Both the position numbers and the translations under genes were made by a program. A stretch of 64,000 bases of DNA from CAVUAF01 sp963739375 (GTDB lineage Bacteria; Acidobacteriota; Terriglobia; Terriglobales; Acidobacteriaceae). Location of the stretch: NCBI GenBank assembly GCA_963739375.1, contig CAVUAF010000015.1, positions 186,001-250,000 of the forward strand, written 5' to 3'. Numbering within the stretch: position 1 is the stretch's first letter; the number at the start of each line of letters is the position of its first letter. This document shows, one piece after another, positions 53,835 through 62,160 of this stretch. The notes below the pieces were generated by a model. It searched no databases. It was not told the origin of the DNA and saw only the letters and a list, made by a program, of their open reading frames with translations.

Positions 53835-56636
53835 CTAGCCGCCCAATTCCTGCAGCGCGCGAGACGTTTTCCCTATCAGAACGTTCAGCTCGGCGGCGCG
53901 GGCGCGGAGCTTCTCGACCACGGCTGGCGGTGCCTTGCCGAGGAACTGCGCGTTCCCGAGCTGGCGCTCGGCGTTGGCCTTCTCGCCTTCCATGCGGGTC
54001 AGCTCTTTGGCCAGGCGCTCGCGCTCGGCGGTGGGGTCGAGGACGCGATGGTACACGACCGCGACGTCAAAGCGCGCGGTACTGCGCGTGTTGGGCCGGC
54101 TCGAAAGCGACTGCGCGACCCACTCGAAGCTCTCGACCCCGGCGAGCTTTTCGACGGCGCCGCGGTTTTGCTCCAGCAGGGCGCGGGCGTCGGAATCGGC
54201 GTGCAGCTGGATGGGAACGCGGGCGCGGGCCTCGATCTTCATTTCGGCCCGCAGGTTGCGGATGCCGACGATCAGGTCTTGCAGCAAGGCCATCTCGGTT
54301 TCCGCAGCGTCGCTCATCTGCCGCGGATCGGCGGGCGGGAAGGGGGCGAGGGCGACGGACTTTTGCGGCGGCTTGCCATCGTAAACTGCATGCCACAACT
54401 CCTCGGCAAGGAAAGGCATAAAGGGGGCGAGCAGGCGCAGGGTGGCCTCGAAGAGGGAGACAAGGTTGTCGAGGGCGGCGCGGGTCGAGACGCGCGCGGC
54501 TGCGTCGTCGCCCTGGTTCATGCGCAGCTTGACCAGCTCGATGTACCAGTCGCAGAACTCGCCCCAGAGGAAGTGGTAGACGGCCTGGGTGGCCTCGTGG
54601 AAGCGATAGCCGCGCAAGGCGTCGTCCACCTGCTGCACGGTGCGCTGGAAGCGGGAGAGGATCCAGCGGTCTTCCAGCGTCGCGGGGACGAAGCCGGCGA
54701 GCTGCCCGCCGGTGGCGGCGGCGCGCTGAGCGAATTCGGGGAGCGACCAGACGCCGGCCTCCTGGGCGCGGTCCACGTTCATGAACAGGAAGCGGGCGGC
54801 GTTCCAGATTTTGTTGGCGAAGGCGCGGTAGCCCTCGGCCTGCTTCTCGTCGAAGGCGATGTCGGTGCCGGGCGCGGCCTTGATGGCGAGGGTGAAGCGC
54901 AACGCGTCGGTGCCGAAACGGCGCAATTCGTCCACCGGGTCCACCACGTTGCCCTTGGTCTTGGACATCTTCTGGCGCTCGGCATCGCGCACCAGGGAGT
55001 GGATGTAAACCTCGCGGAAGGGGACGGAATCGTCCGGCTGGCCGGCATCGCCGCTGGCCTGCTTGATGGCAGGGTCCTGGTGATGGTCGCGCAGGAAGTG
55101 GCAGCCGAACATGATCATGCGCGCCACCCAGAAGAAGAGGATCTCGTAGGCGGTAATCAGCAGCGACCCGGGATAAAAGACTTCGAGGTCGCGCGTCTTC
55201 TCCGGCCAGCCCAGGGTGGTGAAAGGCAGGAGGCCGGAGGAGAACCAGGTGTCGAGGACGTCGGTGTCCTGCTCCAGGTGGGCGGAACCACATTTGGCGC
55301 ACTGAGCGGGCGCTTCGCGCGCAACGTTGATCTCCCGGCAAGCGGCGCAGTGCCACGCGGGGATGCGGTGTCCCCACCACAACTGGCGGGAGATGCACCA
55401 GTCGTAAATGTTTTCCATCCAGTTCAGGTAGATGGTCTTGTAATTCTCCGGCGTGAAGCGGACAGCGCCGCTGGTGGCGGCCTGGCGGGCGCGTTCGGCC
55501 ATGCTGAGGCCGCCAGACCGGGGCGTCTGGTTGACGGCGAGGAACCACTGGGTAGAGAGGCGGGGCTCGACCACCGTCTTGCAACGGTCACACTTGCCCA
55601 GCGGGATGACGTGGTCTTTCACCGCGCCCAGCAGGCCGCGTTCGCGCAGGTCGTTGAGGACGCGCTCGCGCGCCGCGAAGCGGTCGAGCCTGGCGTAGGG
55701 CCCGGCGTTCTGGTTCATGTGCGCGGTCTCGTCCATCACGTCGATCTCGGGCAGGTGATGGCGCTTGCCGGCGGCGAAGTCGTTGGGATCGTGCGCGGGC
55801 GTGACCTTGACGGCGCCGGTGCCGAACTCGGGGTTGGCGAGTTCGTCGAGGATGATGGGGATCTCGCGCTCCATGAGCGGCAGGCGGACTTGCTTGCCGT
55901 GCAGGTGCTGATAGCGCGGGTCGCGCGGGTTAACAGCGACGGCGGTGTCGCCGAGCATGGTCTCGGGGCGGGTGGTGGCGACGGTGATGAACTCGCTGGT
56001 CCCCGCGACCGGGTACTTGATCTCGTAAAGCTTGCCGTTGACCTCCTGGTGGACGACTTCGAGGTCGCTGATGGCGGTGATGCAGCGCGGACACCAGTTG
56101 ACGATGTACTTGCCGCGATAAATCAGGCCGTCATCCCACAGGCGGACAAAGACCTCGCGGACGGCGCGGGAGAGGGCGTCGTCCATGGTGAAGTACTCGC
56201 GCTGCCAGTCGACGGAGTCGCCGATGCGGCGCATCTGGGCGACGATGGCGCCGCCGTAGTGGCGCTTCCACTCCCAGACGCGGGCGATGAACTTTTCGCG
56301 GCCGAGGGCCCGGCGGCTGACGCCTTCGCTGAGCAGCTGCCGCTCCACCATCATCTGGGTGGCGATGCCGGCGTGGTCGGTGCCGGGAAGCCAGAGGGCG
56401 AGGAAGCCGGACATGCGGCGCCAGCGCACGATGATGTCCATCTCGGTGTGGTTGAGCATGTGGCCCATGTGGAGGCGGCCGGTGACGTTGGGTGGCGGCA
56501 ACTGCAGGGTGAAGACCGGGGTCGCCGCGCCGGGCGGGGGCGTGGCCGCGGCGAAGAGGCGCTCGCGGTCCCAGAATTCGGCCCAGCGGGCTTCGATGGC
56601 GGCCGGGTCGTAGGCCTTGGGAAGATCGTGCGGCAT
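53835..56636 (-). CDS. valS: Valyl-tRNA synthetase
   Basis: Class I aminoacyl-tRNA synthetase, 933 aa. HIGH-type motif LHMGHMLNHTEMDII within PPNVTGRLHMGHM; LWLPGTDHAGIATQ; editing domain TVATTRPETMLGDTAVAVNP; WCISRQLWWGHRIPAWHC with zinc-like Cys pairs (CAAC...CAKC); KMSKS as QKMSKTKGNVVDP; anticodon domain, and a C-terminal coiled coil (ERLAKELTRMEGEKANAERQ). The ATG at 56636 gives the normal N-terminus MPHDLPKAYDPAAIEARWAE; 56669 would add repeat-side residues. No T-box is seen upstream. Confidence 0.97.
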   Translation of the reverse strand: MPHDLPKAYDPAAIEARWAEFWDRERLFAAATPPPGAATPVFTLQLPPPNVTGRLHMGHMLNHTEMDIIVRWRRMSGFLALWLPGTDHAGIATQMMVERQLLSEGVSRRALGREKFIARVWEWKRHYGGAIVAQMRRIGDSVDWQREYFTMDDALSRAVREVFVRLWDDGLIYRGKYIVNWCPRCITAISDLEVVHQEVNGKLYEIKYPVAGTSEFITVATTRPETMLGDTAVAVNPRDPRYQHLHGKQVRLPLMEREIPIILDELANPEFGTGAVKVTPAHDPNDFAAGKRHHLPEIDVMDETAHMNQNAGPYARLDRFAARERVLNDLRERGLLGAVKDHVIPLGKCDRCKTVVEPRLSTQWFLAVNQTPRSGGLSMAERARQAATSGAVRFTPENYKTIYLNWMENIYDWCISRQLWWGHRIPAWHCAACREINVAREAPAQCAKCGSAHLEQDTDVLDTWFSSGLLPFTTLGWPEKTRDLEVFYPGSLLITAYEILFFWVARMIMFGCHFLRDHHQDPAIKQASGDAGQPDDSVPFREVYIHSLVRDAERQKMSKTKGNVVDPVDELRRFGTDALRFTLAIKAAPGTDIAFDEKQAEGYRAFANKIWNAARFLFMNVDRAQEAGVWSLPEFAQRAAATGGQLAGFVPATLEDRWILSRFQRTVQQVDDALRGYRFHEATQAVYHFLWGEFCDWYIELVKLRMNQGDDAAARVSTRAALDNLVSLFEATLRLLAPFMPFLAEELWHAVYDGKPPQKSVALAPFPPADPRQMSDAAETEMALLQDLIVGIRNLRAEMKIEARARVPIQLHADSDARALLEQNRGAVEKLAGVESFEWVAQSLSSRPNTRSTARFDVAVVYHRVLDPTAERERLAKELTRMEGEKANAERQLGNAQFLGKAPPAVVEKLRARAAELNVLIGKTSRALQELGG

Positions 56637-56689
56637 GCAGGAGTACGCGTGCGAACGCGGGTAAAACAAGCAGTGTAGCAGAGAGGCTA

Positions 56690-57118
56690 CTGGCTGTTAG
56701 CGACTGGCTGCTGGCAGAAAGACAGGTCCCTCACTGTGCCTGGGATGGCAAGAAAACAAGTTTCGCGTTTCGGGTTTCGAGTTTCGCACCAAGGCCTGAT
56801 GAGCAGCTCCCTCGCAGCGCGGGGCTGCGGTGCGTGCGGATTTGCTGCGCGCTGGCGGCGACGGAGTAGGTCCTTCGCTGCGCTCAGGACGGGGGAGCTT
56901 CTTGGGGGGAGAGGTGGGCTCGCCCGGTGCTCGGGAAAATCCCACACGAGCAAGAGCGGCTCGTGCGGGGCACCCGCGCAGTGGTGAGGTAGGGATCCCT
57001 CGACTCGGCGTCAGTCGCAGCGCTCCCTCCGCCTCGCTCAGGATGACAACCAGGAAGGCACGAAGGACATGTGCGCGGGCGAGTCGCCCGCGTCCACCCA
57101 GCTTGTAAAGAGATGGCG
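56690..57118. repeat. Repeat-only region upstream of valS
   Basis: TTTCGCGTTTCGGGTTTCGAG text, GGAGTAGGTCCTTCGCTGCG, CACACGAGCAAGAGCGGCTC, a GGATCCCTCGACTCGGCGTC unit (56991-57048) and the reverse GGGCGAGTCGCCCGCGTCC module. No gene. Confidence 0.85.
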
Positions 57119-57119
57119 C

Positions 57120-59405
57120 CTAGAAGCGCAGCAGGTAGGAGAGCTTGACGAAGAACTGGCGGCCGTCGTTGAGGAAGTCGCTGCGGGTGGTGGCGAGGCC
57201 GTTGCTGGTGGGGATAAGGGCGCGGTCGAGGTTCTGCAGGTTGGAGTTGTAGCCGACGTAGACAGCGGTGCCGGGGTTGAGCAGGTAGCTGACCAGGAAA
57301 TCGAAGTTCACGTTCTTGGTGCGCGCCAGGGAGCTGATGGCGGGGTTGGAGAGGACCGAGCTGTACTGCACGATGGCACGCACGGAGAGCTCGCGGGTGA
57401 ATTGCCAGTTCCACTTCGTCCGCAGGATGTGGTTGGTGACGGCGGTGAGGCGGGTGTGGTCATCGCGCAGATGCTCGAGCAGGTAGGTGTTCTCCACCTT
57501 GAGGCGGCGCGGGCTGCGGTAGATGACCTGGAAGCGCCCCGAGTCTTCGTGGGTGCGCGCCGGGGCCACGCCGGGGACCGGGTTGTAGTTGACGCCGCCA
57601 CCCGAGACCAGGGAGGCGTGCAGCTCCAGCGCCTTGAAGTAACTGGAGTCGAAGCTGAAGCCCCAGAAGGGCTGGGGATAAGCCGTGGTGCGTGCCAGCG
57701 CGGAGTAGTCGGAGGGGCGCAGCTGAACGTAGTCCTGGGCGTAAGGGAAGAAGGAAAAGGAGGTCTGGCCCTGGAACTGGAATTGCATGGCGGGCTGGAC
57801 GTAGCCATCGACCAGCGTGCCGTGATGATCGTAAGCCTGGAAGGCGGTGAGGGTCGGTCCCCAGGCGATGAGGTGGCGTCCTTCGGGGCGGAACTGGTAG
57901 CTCACGGTCTCGTTGGCCTGGCGGAGATCGGAACGGGGAATGAAGCCCGCCTGGGTGCTGAAGTCGGGAGCAATGTCCTGGTAGCTGAGGTTGGCGTTGA
58001 AGAGGCGCCCGGCGCGGTTGGCGGCGAAGGTAAATGCGGAGCCGGAGGAAGACCGGCCGCTGTTGTCCAGGGTGGAGCTGGCAACGGCCTGGCCGGTGAG
58101 CTGCCAGTGGGGGGAGACGCGGAAACTGGCATCCACGCCGCCGACGCGGTTGTAAGTGCCGGCGAACTCATGGTCGGTGAAGATGGCGCCGATGGTGGAC
58201 TGGCGGAAAATGTCGCGGCTGACGCGGGCGAGGACGAAATAGGCGCGCTTGCCGAAGTTGGGGTCGGAGGGTGGGACCACCTCGCCGGGGCCGCGATCGT
58301 CGCTGGCGAGCAAACCCAGGGCCCAGGGGCCGGTCCGGCCGGTGAGGCGCGCGCCGAACTCGGGATGCGCGATGCGGCGCGTGAATACCAGGTTGAGCGG
58401 CGTCTGGAAGAAATTGGCGTTTTCCAGGAAGAACGGGCGCTTTTCCGGGAAGAAGACCTCGAAGCGCTGGTTGACGGTGACCTGCGGCTCGTCGGACTCG
58501 ACCTGGCTGAAGTCGGGGTTGACGGTGGCGTCGAACACCAGGGAGTCGTGGAGGACGAACTTGGAATCGAGGCCGATGTCAGGCTTGAATTGCCGGCCGG
58601 TGAAGGCGGGGTGGCTGGGGTCGCGCTGGTCGATGTCGCGGTAGGCGCGAAAAACGCCGTAGGGAATGAGCTGGATGTTGCGTCCGGGAGAGATGTCGGA
58701 GAGGCCGGTGAGGGTAGCGGCCTGGTTCATGCGTCCCTGGATGCGGTTGGTGATGCGCGGCCAGAAGAGGTTCTCGGCGGTGCGCGGGATGCCGCGGTTG
58801 AGGATGATGCCCCAGGTCTGCTGCGGGTCCTGGGAGAAGCGCAGGCTTTTGAAGGGGAGGGTGATGATGGCGATGTAGCCGCCCGGGGTGAGGCGGCCGT
58901 CGCTGTACCAGAGGGTGTCGAAGGTCGAGTCGAAGCCGCCGAAATCGGCGGGGGCGCTGCCATAGCGGCCCTCGGTCCAGAGCGCGTCCCACTGCACGCC
59001 GAAGGGATTCACGGTGAAGGTGTAGGCGCGGCGCTGGTCGTGGAAGGTGTCGAGCATGACCTCGACGGCGTCGTCGCTGAAGATGTCTTCGCGGCGGCTG
59101 AGGCGGGCGCGGATGCCCGCCGGGTCGGTATCGAAGGCCACAAAAACCAGGTAGAGGTTCTTGCGGTCGTAGCCGAGATAGACATCGGTCTTCTGCGTGG
59201 GCGGCGCGCCGTCGCTGGGCTCGCGCTGGATGAAGCCTTCGACCTTCACCATGCGGGTGGCCACGGGGCCGCTGGGTTGCATGGTGAGGAAATCGGCGAG
59301 CTTGGGCGCGGCGTCGAGGCGCGGGACCACGACGTCGGCGGCGCGTGCGGGCCACGCGATGGACAAGAGCAGCCCCAGCAGAATTTTTCGGATCAGTGCA
59401 GGCAC
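57120..59405 (-). CDS. CBM9/DUF5916 outer-membrane beta-barrel protein
   Basis: 761 aa from a GTG at 59405, signal peptide LIRKILLGLLLSIAWPARA. Residues about 30-200 are a carbohydrate-binding family 9-like sandwich (KTDVYLGYDRKNLYLVFVAF, SRREDIFSDDAVEVMLDTFH). The rest is DUF5916: GILNRGIPRTAENLFWPR-like segment, then a barrel with alternating strands ending in a terminal aromatic (KLSYLLRF), the BAM recognition signal. Includes FFPEKRPFFLENANFF, typical of the family. Frequent in Acidobacteriota and Bacteroidota; transport or carbohydrate role suspected. Last in the thioesterase-ruvB series. Confidence 0.92.
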   Translation of the reverse strand: MPALIRKILLGLLLSIAWPARAADVVVPRLDAAPKLADFLTMQPSGPVATRMVKVEGFIQREPSDGAPPTQKTDVYLGYDRKNLYLVFVAFDTDPAGIRARLSRREDIFSDDAVEVMLDTFHDQRRAYTFTVNPFGVQWDALWTEGRYGSAPADFGGFDSTFDTLWYSDGRLTPGGYIAIITLPFKSLRFSQDPQQTWGIILNRGIPRTAENLFWPRITNRIQGRMNQAATLTGLSDISPGRNIQLIPYGVFRAYRDIDQRDPSHPAFTGRQFKPDIGLDSKFVLHDSLVFDATVNPDFSQVESDEPQVTVNQRFEVFFPEKRPFFLENANFFQTPLNLVFTRRIAHPEFGARLTGRTGPWALGLLASDDRGPGEVVPPSDPNFGKRAYFVLARVSRDIFRQSTIGAIFTDHEFAGTYNRVGGVDASFRVSPHWQLTGQAVASSTLDNSGRSSSGSAFTFAANRAGRLFNANLSYQDIAPDFSTQAGFIPRSDLRQANETVSYQFRPEGRHLIAWGPTLTAFQAYDHHGTLVDGYVQPAMQFQFQGQTSFSFFPYAQDYVQLRPSDYSALARTTAYPQPFWGFSFDSSYFKALELHASLVSGGGVNYNPVPGVAPARTHEDSGRFQVIYRSPRRLKVENTYLLEHLRDDHTRLTAVTNHILRTKWNWQFTRELSVRAIVQYSSVLSNPAISSLARTKNVNFDFLVSYLLNPGTAVYVGYNSNLQNLDRALIPTSNGLATTRSDFLNDGRQFFVKLSYLLRF

Positions 59406-59489
59406 ACCAGCCCCTAATCGGGAAGGAAGCAGTTTAGACGATGAGGCGGGGGCGACGGGAGCGGGTTGCGTTACCACCGAGGCACATGT

Positions 59490-60584
59490 CTAGAACAACG
59501 CGCCCGGCTTGCGCGGCGGGATGCCGAAGTGCTGGTAGGCGAGCGCGGTGGCCACGCGGCCGCGCGGGGTGCGGTCGAGGAAGCCGATCTGGATGAGGAA
59601 GGGCTCGTAGATTTCCTCGATGGCGTCGGGCTCTTCGGCCAGGGCCGCGGCCAGCGTGTTCACCCCCACCGGACCGCCCTGGTACTTCTCGATGATGGTG
59701 AGCAGGAGCTTGCGATCGATTTCGTCGAAGCCGTGCTGGTCGACTTCCAGCATGGCGAGCGCCGCCTGGGCCGTGGGCTGATCAACATGGCCCGCGGCTC
59801 TCACCTGGGCGAAGTCGCGGACGCGGCGCAGCAGGCGGTTGGCGATGCGCGGGGTGCCGCGGGCGCGGCCGGCAATTTCGGTGGCGCCGGCGCGGTCAAT
59901 GGCGACACCCAGGATTTCCGCCGAGCGCTCGACGATGACGCGCAGGTCGTCGGTCGAATAGAACTCCAGGCGCAGCACGATGCCGAAGCGGGAGCGCAGC
60001 GGCGCCGAGAGCAGCCCGGCGCGCGTGGTGGCGGACACCAGGGTGAACGGCTTCAGCTCGAGGGTGTGGGTGCGGGCGGAGGGCCCCTGGCCGATCATGA
60101 TGTCGAGCCGGTAATCCTCGAGCGCGGAGTAGAGCAGCTCTTCCAGCGCGGGTTGCAGACGGTGGACCTCGTCGATGAACAGCACCTGGCGGTCGCGCAG
60201 GTTGGTGAGGATGGCGGTGAGGTCGCCCTTGATCTGCAAGGTGGGGCCGGAGGTCTGCTGGAAGGCGGCCCCCATCTCGTTGGCGATGATGGTGGCGAGC
60301 GTGGTCTTGCCCAGGCCCGGGGGACCGTAGAGCAGGACGTGGTCGAGGGGCTCGGAGCGCTCGCGGGCGGCGGTGATGGCGACGCCGAGGTTCTCCTTGA
60401 CCTTGGGCTGGCCGATGAACTCGCGCAGCCAGCGGGGGCGGAGCTTGAGCTCGAAGGAGGCGTCGTCGTCCACGGGAGCGGCGGAGACGAGGCGCTCGGG
60501 AGCGGTCGGCGGCGGCAGCCCGGAGTTTTTTGCGCTGGGGTCCGGCACTGGCGCGATGTTAGCGTGAAGCGCCGCCGCAGACAA
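59490..60584 (-). CDS. ruvB: Holliday junction branch migration ATPase RuvB
   Basis: Hexameric motor of the RuvABC resolvasome. 364 aa with about 30 extra N-terminal residues. LRPRWLREFIGQPKVKENL, Walker A YGPPGLGKTTLA, Walker B LFIDEVHRL, sensor 1 VSATTRAG, Arg finger PLRSRFGI, C-terminal winged helix (EPFLIQIGFLDRTPRGRVAT). RuvA and RuvC are not in the window. Confidence 0.97.
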   Translation of the reverse strand: MSAAALHANIAPVPDPSAKNSGLPPPTAPERLVSAAPVDDDASFELKLRPRWLREFIGQPKVKENLGVAITAARERSEPLDHVLLYGPPGLGKTTLATIIANEMGAAFQQTSGPTLQIKGDLTAILTNLRDRQVLFIDEVHRLQPALEELLYSALEDYRLDIMIGQGPSARTHTLELKPFTLVSATTRAGLLSAPLRSRFGIVLRLEFYSTDDLRVIVERSAEILGVAIDRAGATEIAGRARGTPRIANRLLRRVRDFAQVRAAGHVDQPTAQAALAMLEVDQHGFDEIDRKLLLTIIEKYQGGPVGVNTLAAALAEEPDAIEEIYEPFLIQIGFLDRTPRGRVATALAYQHFGIPPRKPGALF

Positions 60585-60631
60585 TCATTTGAATTCCACA
60601 GCCGGCGCGGCCGCGGCCCGGCAGCGACGCC

Positions 60632-61021
60632 TCACGCGCCGTTGAAACGTTTCATGAAGCGGCCGACGCTGACAAAAGCGCGGTGGACGGTGCCGCGGCC
60701 GAGTTCGCGCTGCTCGTCCCAGGCGCGCACGCGGTAGATGTACTGGCGGCCCTCGATGCGCTCCAGCACCGCTTCCGCCTTCACCAGCGCGCCTTCACCG
60801 GTGGCGGCGACGTGCTCCACGTGGATGGCGGTGCCGACGGTGGTTTCGTCGCCCTCGCAGAAGGGCACGGCCGCCTGGTAGCAGGCCCACTCCATCCAGC
60901 CGATCATTTGCGGTGTGGAGAGGACCGGCGGCAGCTCGGGATGGAACTTGGCGAGGGTGTGCTCGTGCTCGACGCGCGCCTCGACCTCGGCGCGGGTCCC
61001 GATGGGGATGGGCTTGGACAT
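60632..61021 (-). CDS. Hot-dog thioesterase of the FlK (fluoroacetyl-CoA thioesterase) type
   Basis: 129-aa single hot-dog domain. The catalytic trio of FlK (Thr, Glu eight residues later, His) is matched by STPQMIGWME and GTAIHVEHVAAT. Most relatives are general acyl-CoA thioesterases; fluoroacetyl specificity should not be assumed. Met at 61021 (MSKPIPIGTRAEVE) is the natural start. 47 nt upstream of ruvB on the same strand. Confidence 0.85.
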   Translation of the reverse strand: MSKPIPIGTRAEVEARVEHEHTLAKFHPELPPVLSTPQMIGWMEWACYQAAVPFCEGDETTVGTAIHVEHVAATGEGALVKAEAVLERIEGRQYIYRVRAWDEQRELGRGTVHRAFVSVGRFMKRFNGA

Positions 61022-61102
61022 CGTTGAAAGTCTAACCACGAAGGCACGAAGACACGAAGCGATTGTTTTCCCAGTTCCCGCACGGCCACGGGCCCAAGGG
61101 CG

Positions 61103-61933
61103 TCACGCCTGCGGGCGCAGCTGTTCCTCGATGTCCCCCAGCTTGTCACCCAGCAGATTCAGCTTGTGGGCGAGGCCCTGGATCTCGGAGTGGGCGCGGC
61201 GGTTCACGTCGTAGTCGAGTTCGCCGCGCAGGCGGTCCTTCTTGTCCTGGCGATTCTGGCTCATCATGATGACGGGCGCCTGAAGCGCCGCGAGCATGGA
61301 GAGGAACAGATTCAGCAGGATGAACGGATAAGGGTCCCAGGCGCGGTTGGCGATGGCCACATTCATGGAGGTGTACGCGACCATGAAGACGCCGAAAATG
61401 ATGATAAAGATCCAGGAGCCTCCGAAGGTGGCCACGGAATCGGCGAGGCGCTCGCCGAAGGTGGCTTCTTCCTCGATGACTTCGTTGGGGTGGCGATTGG
61501 CGCGGATGCGGACCAGTTGCTGCGCGGCGTGAAACTGGTGTCCGAGCACGGCCAGCATGTCCATGCCGGAGTGCGGCTTGCGCTGCAACAGGACCAGGAT
61601 GTCGTTGCGGTCAACCTCGATGCACACCGTCTCCTCCAGCGCGATGGCCTCGGTCTGATGGGACTTCTGCTCCAGCATGGAGGCGAAGCCGAAGAATTCG
61701 CCCGGCCCGGGCTCGTCGAGCACGACTTCCTGCTTGTCTTCGTCGACGGTGGCGACCTGCACGCGGCCCGAGACCAGGACGTAACCGCATCCCCCGGCGT
61801 CGCCCATCTTGTAAATTCGCTGGCGGGGAAGGAAGGTCTTGATCTCTACCTGGCCGGCCAGGACCGCGGCCTCTTCGTCATCGAGGCCGGCGAACAGGGG
61901 AACTTGCTTCAGCACTTCGGGGCTGCAAGACAT
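61103..61933 (-). CDS. Cyclic-nucleotide-binding domain fused to DUF1003 membrane domain
   Basis: 276 aa. Residues 5-120 are a cNMP-binding barrel (VPLFAGLDDEEAAVLAGQVE, GYVLVSGRVQV, PGEFFGFASML); the usual phosphate-binding Arg-Ala pair is not clear, so ligand binding is uncertain. Residues 155-265 are DUF1003: FGERLADSVATFGGSWIFII, two TM helices (FIIIFGVFMVAY, FILLNLFLSMLAALQAPVIM), then SQNRQDKKDRLRGELDYDVN. Likely a regulated inner-membrane protein. ATG 61933 follows a GAGGTG Shine-Dalgarno. Confidence 0.9.
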   Translation of the reverse strand: MSCSPEVLKQVPLFAGLDDEEAAVLAGQVEIKTFLPRQRIYKMGDAGGCGYVLVSGRVQVATVDEDKQEVVLDEPGPGEFFGFASMLEQKSHQTEAIALEETVCIEVDRNDILVLLQRKPHSGMDMLAVLGHQFHAAQQLVRIRANRHPNEVIEEEATFGERLADSVATFGGSWIFIIIFGVFMVAYTSMNVAIANRAWDPYPFILLNLFLSMLAALQAPVIMMSQNRQDKKDRLRGELDYDVNRRAHSEIQGLAHKLNLLGDKLGDIEEQLRPQA

Positions 61934-62136
61934 GGTGGTCACCTCGTAAGCAGTGGAACCGAACCCTGGGTGGTGCGAGTGTAAGCGAAGTCTAGCCAGC
62001 CGCGGGGCCGGGCGCCACCGTCCACCAGCGCCTTACTGGCCGGCGGGGGGTGGCGGGGCGGCGGCCAACCTTGGCGCCAGGTGCAACTCGCGCCATTCTG
62101 GCAGCCGGGTACACAGCGCGGCGGCGTCCGCATTGC

Positions 62137-62152
62137 TAGAATCGAAGGGGGG
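62137..62152 (+). promoter_or_regulatory. mnmG -10 box and Shine-Dalgarno
   Basis: TAGAAT at 62137-62142 and AAGGGGGG ending 62152. A transcript starting near 62149 would have a very short leader. The Shine-Dalgarno spacing points to the CTG at 62161 as start. Confidence 0.4.
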
Positions 62153-62160
62153 ATCGTGTC

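Noticed and set aside
54067..55584. A 505-aa ORF within valS in another frame
   Set aside because: Arg/Pro-rich shadow of valS with no domain similarity.
53935..56678. Long antisense ORFs opposite valS, yidC, the M28 peptidase and others
   Set aside because: Expected by chance in high-GC coding DNA; their products have no recognisable domains while the opposite strand encodes clear families.
56637..56760. T-box leader of valS
   Set aside because: No T-box consensus or specifier hairpin was seen; the upstream region is repeat text.
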